A DNA stretch of 53,459 bases from an uncultured Rickettsiales bacterium (lineage in GTDB: Bacteria > Pseudomonadota > Alphaproteobacteria > Rickettsiales > UBA1997), in assembly GCA_905478165.1 (NCBI GenBank), contig CAJQHK010000008.1:1-53459 (forward strand). Reading direction: 5' to 3'. The position numbers and the translations under genes were made by a program. A model generated the notes under the pieces. It worked only from the letters and a program-made list of their open reading frames with translations, was not told the DNA's origin and did not search any database. Shown here piece by piece: positions 41,503 through 50,213 of the stretch (its first letter is position 1; each line of letters begins with the position of its first letter).

Positions 41503-41655
41503 TTAAACAGAATCTGCTATTTTATCGCAAGTCATATTCCTAAATTCCTCTGGATTAACTCTAAATAAATATGGATCTAATTTATAGCACCTCTCTAGAG
41601 CGTTAAAAAGAGATCTAATACCAATTCCCACCTTTAAAGCAGTTTTTTCCAAAAT
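41503..41655 (-). pseudogene. 50-codon open fragment of an unrecognised protein, continuous with repeat arm A
   Basis: ILEKTALKVGIGIRSLFNALERCYKLDPYLFRVNPEEFRNMTCDKIADSV* read on the minus strand; absent from the ORF track because it is short. Confidence 0.55.
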
Positions 41656-41773
41656 ATTTTATTCATAAATTATTAAAAAATGTCCGCCCTATGTTAATAG
41701 GGTGTAAGGCTTTTTGATGATTTAAGGATAAAAAGATAAACAAAAAATCTGTCTTAACTTGTATATTTTAAAG
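41632..41773 (-). repeat. Arm A of an imperfect inverted repeat flanking fur
   Basis: Reverse complement CTTTAAAATATACAAGTTAAGACAG...CTTAAATCATCAAAAAGCCTTACACCCTATTAACATAGGG...ATTTATGAATAAAATATTTTGG...ACTGCTTTAAAG matches arm B at 42313-42454. Confidence 0.85.
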
Positions 41774-42208
41774 ATGGGGGTCACTATCAGATTCAGATTT
41801 TTCTAAAGGAACTACATATAATTCCAGCCTATGATCAACCAACTCATAACCAAAATCTCTGGCAATTTTTTTCTTTAATAATTCAATTTCCTCATTATAA
41901 AATTCAATGATGTTGCCACTTTGCACGTCTACTAAGTGATCATGGTGATCATCCTCATTAATCTCCTCATATCTAATCCTCCCTTCGCCAAAATTATGTT
42001 TAGCAATTATGTTATTTTCCTCAAAAATCTTTAAAGTACGATAAATTGTGGCGATTCCAATATTAGGAGAGATTTTAGATACTCTACTCCAAATTTCTTC
42101 AACACTTGGGTGGTCGTTAGATTCGGAAACAACTTGTGCAATTATTTTCCTACTTTTTGTTAATTTAACATTTCTTTCTCCACAAATTTTTTCAATTTTC
42201 GAAGTCAT
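41768..42208 (-). CDS. fur: Fur-family transcriptional regulator
   Basis: KLTKSRKIIAQVV, PNIGIATIYRTLKIFEENNII, EDDHHDHLVDVQSGNIIEF. Confidence 0.93.
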   Translation of the reverse strand: MTSKIEKICGERNVKLTKSRKIIAQVVSESNDHPSVEEIWSRVSKISPNIGIATIYRTLKIFEENNIIAKHNFGEGRIRYEEINEDDHHDHLVDVQSGNIIEFYNEEIELLKKKIARDFGYELVDHRLELYVVPLEKSESDSDPHL

Positions 42209-42312
42209 TGATCTTGTTTTTAATTATTAATATAACTAGGATTACTACAATCTTTAACTTTAGGATAAATTTAATAAATTAAAACAAAATTAAATAATTA
42301 TACTGATTCCTA

Positions 42313-42454
42313 CCTTTTGAATATGCAAGTTAAAACAGATGCCCTTATATTGTTATCATTCCTAAATCATCAAAAAACGTTGCATCCTATTAATATAGGG
42401 AGAGAATTTTTTAATAGTTTATGAATAAAAATATTTAAAAAAACTGCTTTAAAG
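42313..42454 (+). repeat. Arm B of an imperfect inverted repeat flanking fur
   Basis: CTTTTGAATATGCAAGTTAAAACAGAT...CCTAAATCATCAAAAAACGTTGCATCCTATTAATATAGGG...TTTATGAATAAAAATATTT...ACTGCTTTAAAG. Confidence 0.85.
42323..42424 (+). pseudogene. Short ORF inside arm B, likely fragment of a decayed multicopy gene
   Basis: ATG-initiated MQVKTDALILLSFLNHQKTLHPINIGREFFNSL*, parallel in frame to IQVKTDFLFIFLSLNHQKALHPINIGRTFFNNL* in arm A. Confidence 0.6.
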
Positions 42455-42496
42455 ATCTTAGTTAATAATATAAATTAAATCACATATTACTACAAA

Positions 42497-43984
42497 ATGT
42501 CAAACAAAAGAAAAATATTAGATAAACTACCCCAACACTTAACATTTGACGATGTTCTTTTGACACCGGCATATTCTGAGATTATGCCCCATATGGCAAA
42601 TACAAAAACAAAAATTACCAAAAATATTGAACTTAATATACCGCTAATCTCTTCAGCAATGGACACTGTTACTGAATCAAAGTTAGCAATCGCAATGGCT
42701 CAAAATGGCGGCATTGGCTGTATTCATAAAAATCTTACACACAAAGAGCAAATTGATGAAGTTAGAAAAGTAAAAAAAAGCGAATCTAGTATTGTAATTA
42801 ATCCAATTACTATAACTCCTGATAAAACCATCTCTGACGTTATTCATATTATGTCAAAGAAAAATATATCTGGCATCCCCGTAATAGAAAGTGAAAATAA
42901 TAACAAGTTAGTTGGTATAATTACCAATCGTGATGTTAGGTTTGCAACCGATAAAAAAGATTCAGTAAGAAACTTAATGACTAATAAAAACTTAGTTACA
43001 GCAAAAAAGAACATAACAAAAACAGAAGCCAAAAACCTATTACACCAGCATAAAATAGAGAGAATAATAATTGTTGATGATTCATATAATTGCACAGGTC
43101 TTTTAACCAATAGAGATCTTAGAAAGTCAAAAGAATTTCCTAATTCTTGTAAAGATTCACAATCAAGATTGAGAGTTGCAGCTGCAATTGGTACCGACAA
43201 GGACAGTATTAAAAGAGCTGAGGGTTTGGTTGCTGTCGGTGTTGATATCTTAATAGTTGATACAGCTCACGGCCATTCAAAACCAGTTATAGACATTGTT
43301 AAATATCTTAAAAAACATCATCCAAAAACAGACATAATCGCTGGTAATATAGCGACCAAAGAGGCTGCTTTGGCACTAATAAAGGCTGGCGTTGACGCCG
43401 TAAAGGTTGGTATTGGACCAGGCTCAATTTGTACCACCAGAGTCGTTACTGGTGTTGGTGTACCGCAATTCTCAGCAGTTATGGACGTTGCAGAAATATG
43501 TGAAAAATATAAAATACCATTAATCTCTGATGGAGGGATAAAATTTTCTGGCGATTTGGCAAAAGCAATTGCTGCTGGTGCAAACGCGGTGATGGTTGGT
43601 AGTATCCTAGCTGGTACCGACGAATCTCCAGGAGAAATATCATTATATAAGGGCAGATCTTACAAAGCATATCGTGGTATGGGGTCGATAGGAGCTATGG
43701 CTATGGGTTCTGCTGATCGATATTTCCAAAAAGAAGTTCAAGATAAAATGAAATTAGTTCCAGAAGGTGTCGAAGGCAGGGTTGCTTGCAAAGGACCAGC
43801 TAGTGACGTAATTCATCAAATGATTGGGGGGTTAAAAGCTGCTATGGGCTATACTGGCAACAAAAATATTGACGAGATGCGTAAAAATTGCCAATTTAAT
43901 AAAATAAGCAATTCTGCCCTCGCAGAAAGTCACCCTCACAGTATCCAGATCACTAGTGAAACTCCAAATTACACCACCAGTTAA
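42497..43984 (+). CDS. guaB: Inosine-5'-monophosphate dehydrogenase
   Basis: LTFDDVLLTPAYSEI; GIGPGSICTTRVVTGVGVPQ; internal CBS domains. Confidence 0.97.
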   Translation: MSNKRKILDKLPQHLTFDDVLLTPAYSEIMPHMANTKTKITKNIELNIPLISSAMDTVTESKLAIAMAQNGGIGCIHKNLTHKEQIDEVRKVKKSESSIVINPITITPDKTISDVIHIMSKKNISGIPVIESENNNKLVGIITNRDVRFATDKKDSVRNLMTNKNLVTAKKNITKTEAKNLLHQHKIERIIIVDDSYNCTGLLTNRDLRKSKEFPNSCKDSQSRLRVAAAIGTDKDSIKRAEGLVAVGVDILIVDTAHGHSKPVIDIVKYLKKHHPKTDIIAGNIATKEAALALIKAGVDAVKVGIGPGSICTTRVVTGVGVPQFSAVMDVAEICEKYKIPLISDGGIKFSGDLAKAIAAGANAVMVGSILAGTDESPGEISLYKGRSYKAYRGMGSIGAMAMGSADRYFQKEVQDKMKLVPEGVEGRVACKGPASDVIHQMIGGLKAAMGYTGNKNIDEMRKNCQFNKISNSALAESHPHSIQITSETPNYTTS

Positions 43985-44682
43985 TGCAAAACATTATTGG
44001 TGATTTTAAAATCCAGCATTTTAAGGAGACTAATAGCACCAATGATTTAGCTTTTGAATTAATTACCAATAATCAAGCCTTTGATCACCATATTATCATA
44101 GCTGATAAACAATTATCGGGAAAAGGTAGGTATGACAGAAAATGGCTATCCTTTGATGGCAACCTGTATTTCTCAACCATAATTGCAATTAAGGATATAG
44201 GTAATATTTACAATTATTCTTTACTAACAGCTTGTATCTTAGGAGCTACTCTTAAAAGATTCAGTATTCAGACTCAATATAAATGGCCTAATGACATTAT
44301 ATTGAGTCATAAAAAATTAGCTGGAATATTATTACAATCACAAACTCTTAATAAAACTCATTATCTAGTTATTGGTATCGGCCTTAACCTCGAAGATTCC
44401 CCTGATTACGCCACATCATTAAAGGAATTTAAAATAAATAAAATAGACTTTTTAAACGAATTTACCGTTATTTTTGATGAATATTTGGAAAAATATAAAA
44501 ATTTTGGATTTTTACCTATTAAAAATGAATGGAAAAATAATGCCTATAAAATAGGGGAGAAAATAAAATTATCTAATAATAAGGGTGGGATTTTTAAGGA
44601 TGTAGATAATTGTGGCAATTTAATATTAGAGAGTAGTACCGGTAAAATTGAAAAGATTTTATCTGAAGATGTTTTTATTTAA
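43984..44682 (+). CDS. birA: Biotin--[acetyl-CoA-carboxylase] ligase
   Basis: KETNSTNDLAFE; KQLSGKGRYDRKWLSFDGNLYFS; KWPNDIILSHKKLAGILLQ. Confidence 0.93.
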   Translation: MQNIIGDFKIQHFKETNSTNDLAFELITNNQAFDHHIIIADKQLSGKGRYDRKWLSFDGNLYFSTIIAIKDIGNIYNYSLLTACILGATLKRFSIQTQYKWPNDIILSHKKLAGILLQSQTLNKTHYLVIGIGLNLEDSPDYATSLKEFKINKIDFLNEFTVIFDEYLEKYKNFGFLPIKNEWKNNAYKIGEKIKLSNNKGGIFKDVDNCGNLILESSTGKIEKILSEDVFI

Positions 44683-44694
44683 TACAAAAATATA

Positions 44695-46431
44695 ATGTTA
44701 GAAAGTACTAAAAACTTAATAAATAAATTATTAGATAATAAAATTGATTATTTTTTGATTCCAAACTTTGATCAATTTTTAAATGAATATATACCAAATT
44801 CAGAAAAAAGAATTAGATTTCTAACTGGCTTTGACGGCTCAAACGCCTTTGTTATTCTAAATAAAGATCAGAATTATTTCTTTACTGATTCACGCTACTT
44901 AATAGCAGCTAAAGAGCAAATTGATCATGAAATATTTAAAATCATTGATATCGCCGATGAAAAACCTAGCAGCTTTCTAATAAATAATTGCCAAAATCAA
45001 TTAATCACTTTTGACCCAAAGCTACATTCAGCAAAATTTATTCAAAATTTACAAAATAACAATCTAAACTTAAAATCTATTTACAATTTTTTTGACAAGA
45101 ACCCGATTGACAATATTTGGAAAAATAGAGAATTTAAAAATACAGAAATATTCCTGCATCAAGAAAAATTTACTGGACAGAGTTGGAAAGAAAAGCTAGA
45201 AAATCTTAATTACAACTCTGATGCAATTTTTATTACTTCACCTGAATCTTGCTCATACCTATTTAATATCCGCTCTTTTAATATTGACCATGTTCCAACC
45301 TGCCCTTCTTATGCTTTAATTTCTAAAAATAAAGATATTTTACTGTTCATAGATAACGTAAAATTAACAACAAAAGTAGAAAAATCTTTAGAAGGAGTTG
45401 AAATTACTAATTTTGATAATTTATCTCAGAAAATATCCACCTTTTGCAGTAAATATAAAATTAATAATATTGAAACAGACTTAACTCAATGTAACTATGA
45501 TGTTTTTAATATTATCCAAAATAATAAATTAAATATTGTCAACAAAATAGACCCAACATTATTACAAAAAGCAGTGAAAAATACCACTGAAATTAATGGT
45601 ATGAAAGAGGCTCATAAGAAGGATGGTATAGCCTTAATTAAATTTCTTTATTGGGTAAAAAATTATCGCAATAAATCAGAAATATCAGAAATTACAGCAT
45701 CTGAAAAACTCCTAGAATTTAGATCTGACAACAAAGACTTCATCTGCCCATCTTTTGATACAATCTCAGGATTTGCTGAAAACGGCGCCATAATTCATTA
45801 CAAAGCAACAAAAAAAACCAATAAAAATTTTAACAAAAATTCTCTTTATCTCGTTGATTCTGGAGGACAATATCAACATGGCACCACAGACATTACCAGA
45901 ACAATCGCTATTGGAAAAGCATCAGATGACCAAAAAAGAAATTTTACCTTAGTTTTAAAAGGTCATATAGCCCTCGCCAAAGCAAAATTTCCTATAGGCA
46001 CAAGAGCTGACCAGTTAGATATTCTTGCAAGACAATATTTGTGGTCTGAAGGAAAAAACTATGCCCATGGCACTGGTCATGGGGTTGGTTATTTTTTAAA
46101 TGTTCATGAGGGTCCCTGCTCTATTTCACCTAAGTTCAATAAATTTGCACTAGAGGAAGGTATGATATTGTCCAATGAGCCTGGATTTTATACTGAAAAT
46201 GAGTACGGAATTAGAATAGAAAGTTTAATTTTGGTGAAAAAGTCTAATTTTAAAAAATATTTAGAATTTGAGACTATTACCTTGGCACCAATTGATCAAA
46301 ATTTAATTGACTTTTCCTTATTAAATAAAAATGAAAAAGAATGGTTAAAAAATTATCACCAAAAAATATATACTAAATTAAGCCCCGATTTAGAAGAGAA
46401 ATACAAAAACTTTCTAAAGGAAATTTTTTAA
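44695..46431 (+). CDS. M24 family Xaa-Pro aminopeptidase (PepP-like)
   Basis: YLVDSGGQYQHGTTDITRTI; HGTGHGVGYFLNVHEGP; EGMILSNEPGFY. Confidence 0.93.
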   Translation: MLESTKNLINKLLDNKIDYFLIPNFDQFLNEYIPNSEKRIRFLTGFDGSNAFVILNKDQNYFFTDSRYLIAAKEQIDHEIFKIIDIADEKPSSFLINNCQNQLITFDPKLHSAKFIQNLQNNNLNLKSIYNFFDKNPIDNIWKNREFKNTEIFLHQEKFTGQSWKEKLENLNYNSDAIFITSPESCSYLFNIRSFNIDHVPTCPSYALISKNKDILLFIDNVKLTTKVEKSLEGVEITNFDNLSQKISTFCSKYKINNIETDLTQCNYDVFNIIQNNKLNIVNKIDPTLLQKAVKNTTEINGMKEAHKKDGIALIKFLYWVKNYRNKSEISEITASEKLLEFRSDNKDFICPSFDTISGFAENGAIIHYKATKKTNKNFNKNSLYLVDSGGQYQHGTTDITRTIAIGKASDDQKRNFTLVLKGHIALAKAKFPIGTRADQLDILARQYLWSEGKNYAHGTGHGVGYFLNVHEGPCSISPKFNKFALEEGMILSNEPGFYTENEYGIRIESLILVKKSNFKKYLEFETITLAPIDQNLIDFSLLNKNEKEWLKNYHQKIYTKLSPDLEEKYKNFLKEIF

Positions 46432-46468
46432 AATTGTAAATATTTTATAGTAAATCTCTAAAAAATAA

Positions 46469-46700
46469 AATCATCATCTCAAAGGATTTAAGACTTACTT
46501 CTGCGATACTTACTCTCCTTGGCAAAAAGGATTGGTAGAAAAGATAAATTCTATGATTCGCAGAATCTTTTCTAAAGATAAAGATATCACAAAAAATAGA
46601 AAATTTACTTAATAATATGCCAAGAAGAATATTAGGATGCAAAACTCCTGATCAAGTTTGGAATGAGAAGCTAAAATTAGCATCAAATTCATCGGTCTAG
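46469..46700 (+). pseudogene. IS30-family transposase C-terminal remnant (frameshifted)
   Basis: FKTYFCDTYSPWQKGLVEKINSMIRRIFSKDKDI, then in the +1 frame IENLLNNMPRRILGCKTPDQVWNEKLKL*. Confidence 0.85.
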
Positions 46701-46709
46701 AAATTATAT

Positions 46710-46739
46710 GATTTGTTGCATTTAGTACTTGAATTTAGC
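46710..46739 (+). repeat. IS30-type terminal sequence, copy next to the transposase remnant
   Basis: GATTTGTTGCATTTAGTACTTGAATTTAGC immediately after the transposase stop. Confidence 0.65.
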
Positions 46740-46785
46740 AATTATAATGATTTTTTTGTCTACTGGCCGAAGATTTAGCTAAAGA

Positions 46786-46860
46786 TGGCTGGGATGGCAG
46801 GATTCGAACCTGCGCATGACTGGATCAAAACCAGTTGCCTTACCGCTTGGCCACATCCCA
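46786..46860 (-). tRNA. tRNA-Gln (anticodon TTG), CCA encoded
   Basis: Reverse complement TGGGATGTGGCCAAGCGGTAAGGCAACTGGTTTTGATCCAGTCATGCGCAGGTTCGAATCCTGCCATCCCAGCCA folds as a cloverleaf; anticodon loop TTTTGAT. Confidence 0.96.
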
Positions 46861-47154
46861 ATAAAAATATGAAAGTCAGAGTGTCTACAAAAAATAATGA
46901 AAATTCAAGGATAAAAATAGATAAAATAATTCTTTTCTTATCACCCTACCCTATCATAATGTTTGAAGCAGAAAATAAAGTAATTTATATGCTTGTCATG
47001 ATAAATTTTACAAAAATCAAACAAAAATTTTGCTATTTTTTTTAGTTAAAGTCAAGAAATAATTAAAAATTATCAAATAATATCATTTTTAGCTTTTAAT
47101 TTAAAAAAAATATCTAAAAATCAAATATTATTATTAAAAAAACTATTTATAAAA

Positions 47155-47553
47155 ATGAAAATCGCAAAATATCTATTAATACTGATTTTAATATCCCCCC
47201 TAACCTCATGTAATAATAAAATATTTAACAGCAAAAACTCTACAAAAGAAAAATTTTTACCAAATAATAGTGACATACCTTTATTTTTAGACTTCGAAGC
47301 TATTGAGGATGAGACATTAAATTTTGATTCTTCTTCTGGCAATATATCAAATATTACCTATAAATCTAAAGCTAAAATAAGTGACATCCAAGAATATTAT
47401 CAAATAAATTTAAAAAATTTAGGTTGGAACCGAATCGATAAATCTATTAATTATACCTCCTTTGCAAGAGGTTCTGAAATATTAAAAATTTCATATGATA
47501 AAACAGGTAAGGATAGTATAGTTAAATTTTTTATTATAAAGACTAATGGCTAA
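47155..47553 (+). CDS. Small putative lipoprotein
   Basis: 132 aa; signal peptide plus lipobox-like ISPLTSCNN; overlaps the next CDS start. Confidence 0.75.
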   Translation: MKIAKYLLILILISPLTSCNNKIFNSKNSTKEKFLPNNSDIPLFLDFEAIEDETLNFDSSSGNISNITYKSKAKISDIQEYYQINLKNLGWNRIDKSINYTSFARGSEILKISYDKTGKDSIVKFFIIKTNG

Positions 47554-49699
47554 AAATTTGCAACTTAAAATACAAGATAACATTGCTTACTTAGTTTTTA
47601 ACCTGCAGGATGAAAAAGTTAACAAGCTTAGTGAAAAGATTTTAATAGAACTTGATGACATATTAGAAAAAATTAAAAAAAACCTTAAACTAAAAGCCTT
47701 AATAATATCTAGTGCTAAAAAAAATATTTTTATTGCTGGTGCTGATATTAATGAAATAAAAGAAATTACCAACAAAAAAGAGGCTCTTAAAAAAGTAACC
47801 GAAGCTCAAAATATTTTTTTTAAATTAGAAAATCTACAAATACCGACAATATGTATTATTAATGGCGCTTGTCTTGGCGGAGGATTAGAGTTTGCTTTAT
47901 GTTGCAAATATAGAGTAGCAGTTAAAAATCCGAAAACAAAGTTAGGATTACCTGAGGTAAGTTTAGGTATATTTCCTGGATTTGGTGGTACACAAAGATT
48001 ACCAAGATTAGTTGGGTTGGAGAAATCACTAAAGATGATATTAGGTGGTAAAGCTATCGACAGTAAAAAATCATATAAAATAGGATTAATTGATGCTGTT
48101 ATAAATGAAGAATTTATTGAGGAAGATATCAATATTTTCCTAAAAGAAATATTGTCAGATAATTTGGATAATAAATTTTTACAAAAGAGAGAGAAGACTT
48201 CAAGAAAACGGTTTTTTACAGAAATATTAAAAAAATATTTTATTTTTTATTTTACCCGTAAAAGTTTAGTTAAGCAGACAAAAAATCTTTATCCAGCGCC
48301 AATTGCAGCCCTAAAAGTTATTAAAAATACTTACAATAAAAAAAATAAGATTGATGGCTGCCTGATAGAAGCTACAGAATTTTCTAAATTAGTTATTGGT
48401 AAAGTCTCTAAAAACCTTATTCATTTATTTTTTGCTAGTGAAGAGGTTAAAAAGAAGCATGATATAAAAAATATTACAAAAATTTCTCAAGCTGGATTAC
48501 TCGGAGCCGGTATTATGGGCGGTGGTATTGCGTTTATTCTAAGTAAAATTAATACTAAGGTTAGAATGAAGGATATCAATAACGTAGCGATAGCACTTGG
48601 CTATAAACAATGTCTAAAAATATATAATCAGCTATTAAAAATTAAAAAAATTACTAAAAACGAAATATCTCAAAAAATAAATAAAATTGATCATGATTTA
48701 ACCTATGATCACTTTAAAGATTCTGAAATTGTAATTGAAGCAATTATTGAAAATATTAACATAAAAAAGAACACTTTTACAGAGTTAGAAAAGTTTATTA
48801 GTAAGAGTTGCATTATAGCTAGTAACACCTCATCCCTCTCTATTACCGAAATGTCTAAATCCTTAAAAAATCCAGAAAGATTTATTGGTATGCATTTTTT
48901 TAACCCAGTAAATAGAATGCCTTTGGTTGAGGTAATAAGAGGAGAAGAAACTAGTCAAAAAACTATTGATAAAATAGTTGCACTCACTCTTGAAATGGGA
49001 AAAACTCCCATAGTTGTTAAGGACGTTGCTGGCTTCCTAGTTAATAGAATCTTGTTGCCATTTATTAATGAATCTGGCTTTTTAATCGAAGAAGGTGGGA
49101 ATATTAAGGAAATTGATAAAATTATTTCTGAATTTGGCATGCCAATGGGACCATTTATATTGTCTGATGTTGTGGGTATAGATATTGGTCACAAGGTTGC
49201 AATTAGTCTTTTTGAAGCTTATGGTAGAAGGATGAGGGTATGTAATATTTTATCAAAAGTGTCAGAAGACAAAAAACTTCTAGGTAAAAAGACCAATTTA
49301 GGATTTTATAAATATAATAAATCTGGAAAAAATTTAGGAGTAAACACAGATATCGAAAATATTTTAGATAAAATTAGGGTATCTAAAAAAATTATATCTA
49401 GAAATTTATCAAAAGATGAAATTATCGAGAGACTAACCCTAATAATGATAAATGAAGCTAGTAGATGTTTAGAAGAAGAAGTTGTTTCCAATGTAAGTGA
49501 GCTTGATATTGCAATGATATTCGGTACTGGCTTTCCTCCATTTCATGGTGGATTATTAAAATATGCAGATACTATTGGGTCAAAAAGAATTGTTGACAAA
49601 TTAAGAAGCTACCAAAAATCCGCAGGAACAAGATTTACCCCAAGTAAATTATTGCTACAAATGGCAAGAACTAACAAAAAATTCTATGATAAAAAGTAA
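47546..49699 (+). CDS. Enoyl-CoA hydratase / 3-hydroxyacyl-CoA dehydrogenase (FadB/FadJ-like)
   Basis: Crotonase domain (GADINEIKE, GACLGGGLEFALCC) fused to HCDH (GAGIMGGGIAF, GMHFFNPVNRMPLVEVI). Confidence 0.94.
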   Translation: MAKNLQLKIQDNIAYLVFNLQDEKVNKLSEKILIELDDILEKIKKNLKLKALIISSAKKNIFIAGADINEIKEITNKKEALKKVTEAQNIFFKLENLQIPTICIINGACLGGGLEFALCCKYRVAVKNPKTKLGLPEVSLGIFPGFGGTQRLPRLVGLEKSLKMILGGKAIDSKKSYKIGLIDAVINEEFIEEDINIFLKEILSDNLDNKFLQKREKTSRKRFFTEILKKYFIFYFTRKSLVKQTKNLYPAPIAALKVIKNTYNKKNKIDGCLIEATEFSKLVIGKVSKNLIHLFFASEEVKKKHDIKNITKISQAGLLGAGIMGGGIAFILSKINTKVRMKDINNVAIALGYKQCLKIYNQLLKIKKITKNEISQKINKIDHDLTYDHFKDSEIVIEAIIENINIKKNTFTELEKFISKSCIIASNTSSLSITEMSKSLKNPERFIGMHFFNPVNRMPLVEVIRGEETSQKTIDKIVALTLEMGKTPIVVKDVAGFLVNRILLPFINESGFLIEEGGNIKEIDKIISEFGMPMGPFILSDVVGIDIGHKVAISLFEAYGRRMRVCNILSKVSEDKKLLGKKTNLGFYKYNKSGKNLGVNTDIENILDKIRVSKKIISRNLSKDEIIERLTLIMINEASRCLEEEVVSNVSELDIAMIFGTGFPPFHGGLLKYADTIGSKRIVDKLRSYQKSAGTRFTPSKLLLQMARTNKKFYDKK

Positions 49700-50213
49700 A
49701 ATAGATGAGATTATTAGAGTTAATCATGCTGGTGAATATGGAGCCAAAAGAATTTATTCTGGTCAAATTTTTGCCCTAAGAAATTCAAATAAAAAGATTC
49801 TCGACACCCTAAATCACATGAAAAGTCAGGAAGAAGAGCATTTTGAATATTTTGATGCAAAAATAAAGAAAGATAGGATTCGGCCAACCTTACTGCAACC
49901 ACTCTGGAATATAGCAGGATTTACTATGGGTTATATTACAGCTAAAATGGGTGAAAAAGCTGCTATGACATGCACTGTTGCAGTTGAAGAGGTAATAGAT
50001 AAGCATTATGAACATCAATTACAAGAGTTAAAAACAAATCCCAGAGGCAATGAGCAATTAATAGAAAAAATAGAGCAATTTCAAAAAGAAGAGTTAGAGC
50101 ACAAGAATATTGCTCTTGAAAATAAAGCTGAGGATTCAAAATTATACCAACCATTAAAACTTGTTATTACTTCTATTAGTAAGTTAGCTATTGAAATATC
50201 AAAGAAAATTTAA
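49686..50213 (+). CDS. coq7: Demethoxyubiquinone hydroxylase (COQ7 family)
   Basis: RVNHAGEYGAKRIY; EEEHFEYFD; AVEEVIDKHYEHQL; EELEHKNIALE di-iron motifs. Confidence 0.94.
   Translation: MIKSKIDEIIRVNHAGEYGAKRIYSGQIFALRNSNKKILDTLNHMKSQEEEHFEYFDAKIKKDRIRPTLLQPLWNIAGFTMGYITAKMGEKAAMTCTVAVEEVIDKHYEHQLQELKTNPRGNEQLIEKIEQFQKEELEHKNIALENKAEDSKLYQPLKLVITSISKLAIEISKKI

Noticed and set aside
42422-42424. TGA after FFNSL in the repeat arms read as a recoded sense codon
   Set aside because: TGA acts as a normal stop elsewhere in the window (e.g. end of the capA-like gene at 22685) and TGG is used for Trp, so decay is the simpler explanation.
43479-43670. 63 aa minus-strand ORF opposite guaB
   Set aside because: Overlaps the conserved IMPDH catalytic region; not independently supported.
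46445-46642. 65 aa minus-strand ORF
   Set aside because: Lies opposite the IS30 transposase remnant, which explains the sequence better.
46785-47045. 86 aa ORF starting MAGMAGFEPAHDWIKTSC
   Set aside because: Translation of the reverse strand of tRNA-Gln; a known spurious ORF pattern.
47587-48132. Antisense ORFs opposite fadB/J-like gene (47587-47775, 47806-48132)
   Set aside because: Shadow ORFs of a well-supported coding gene.
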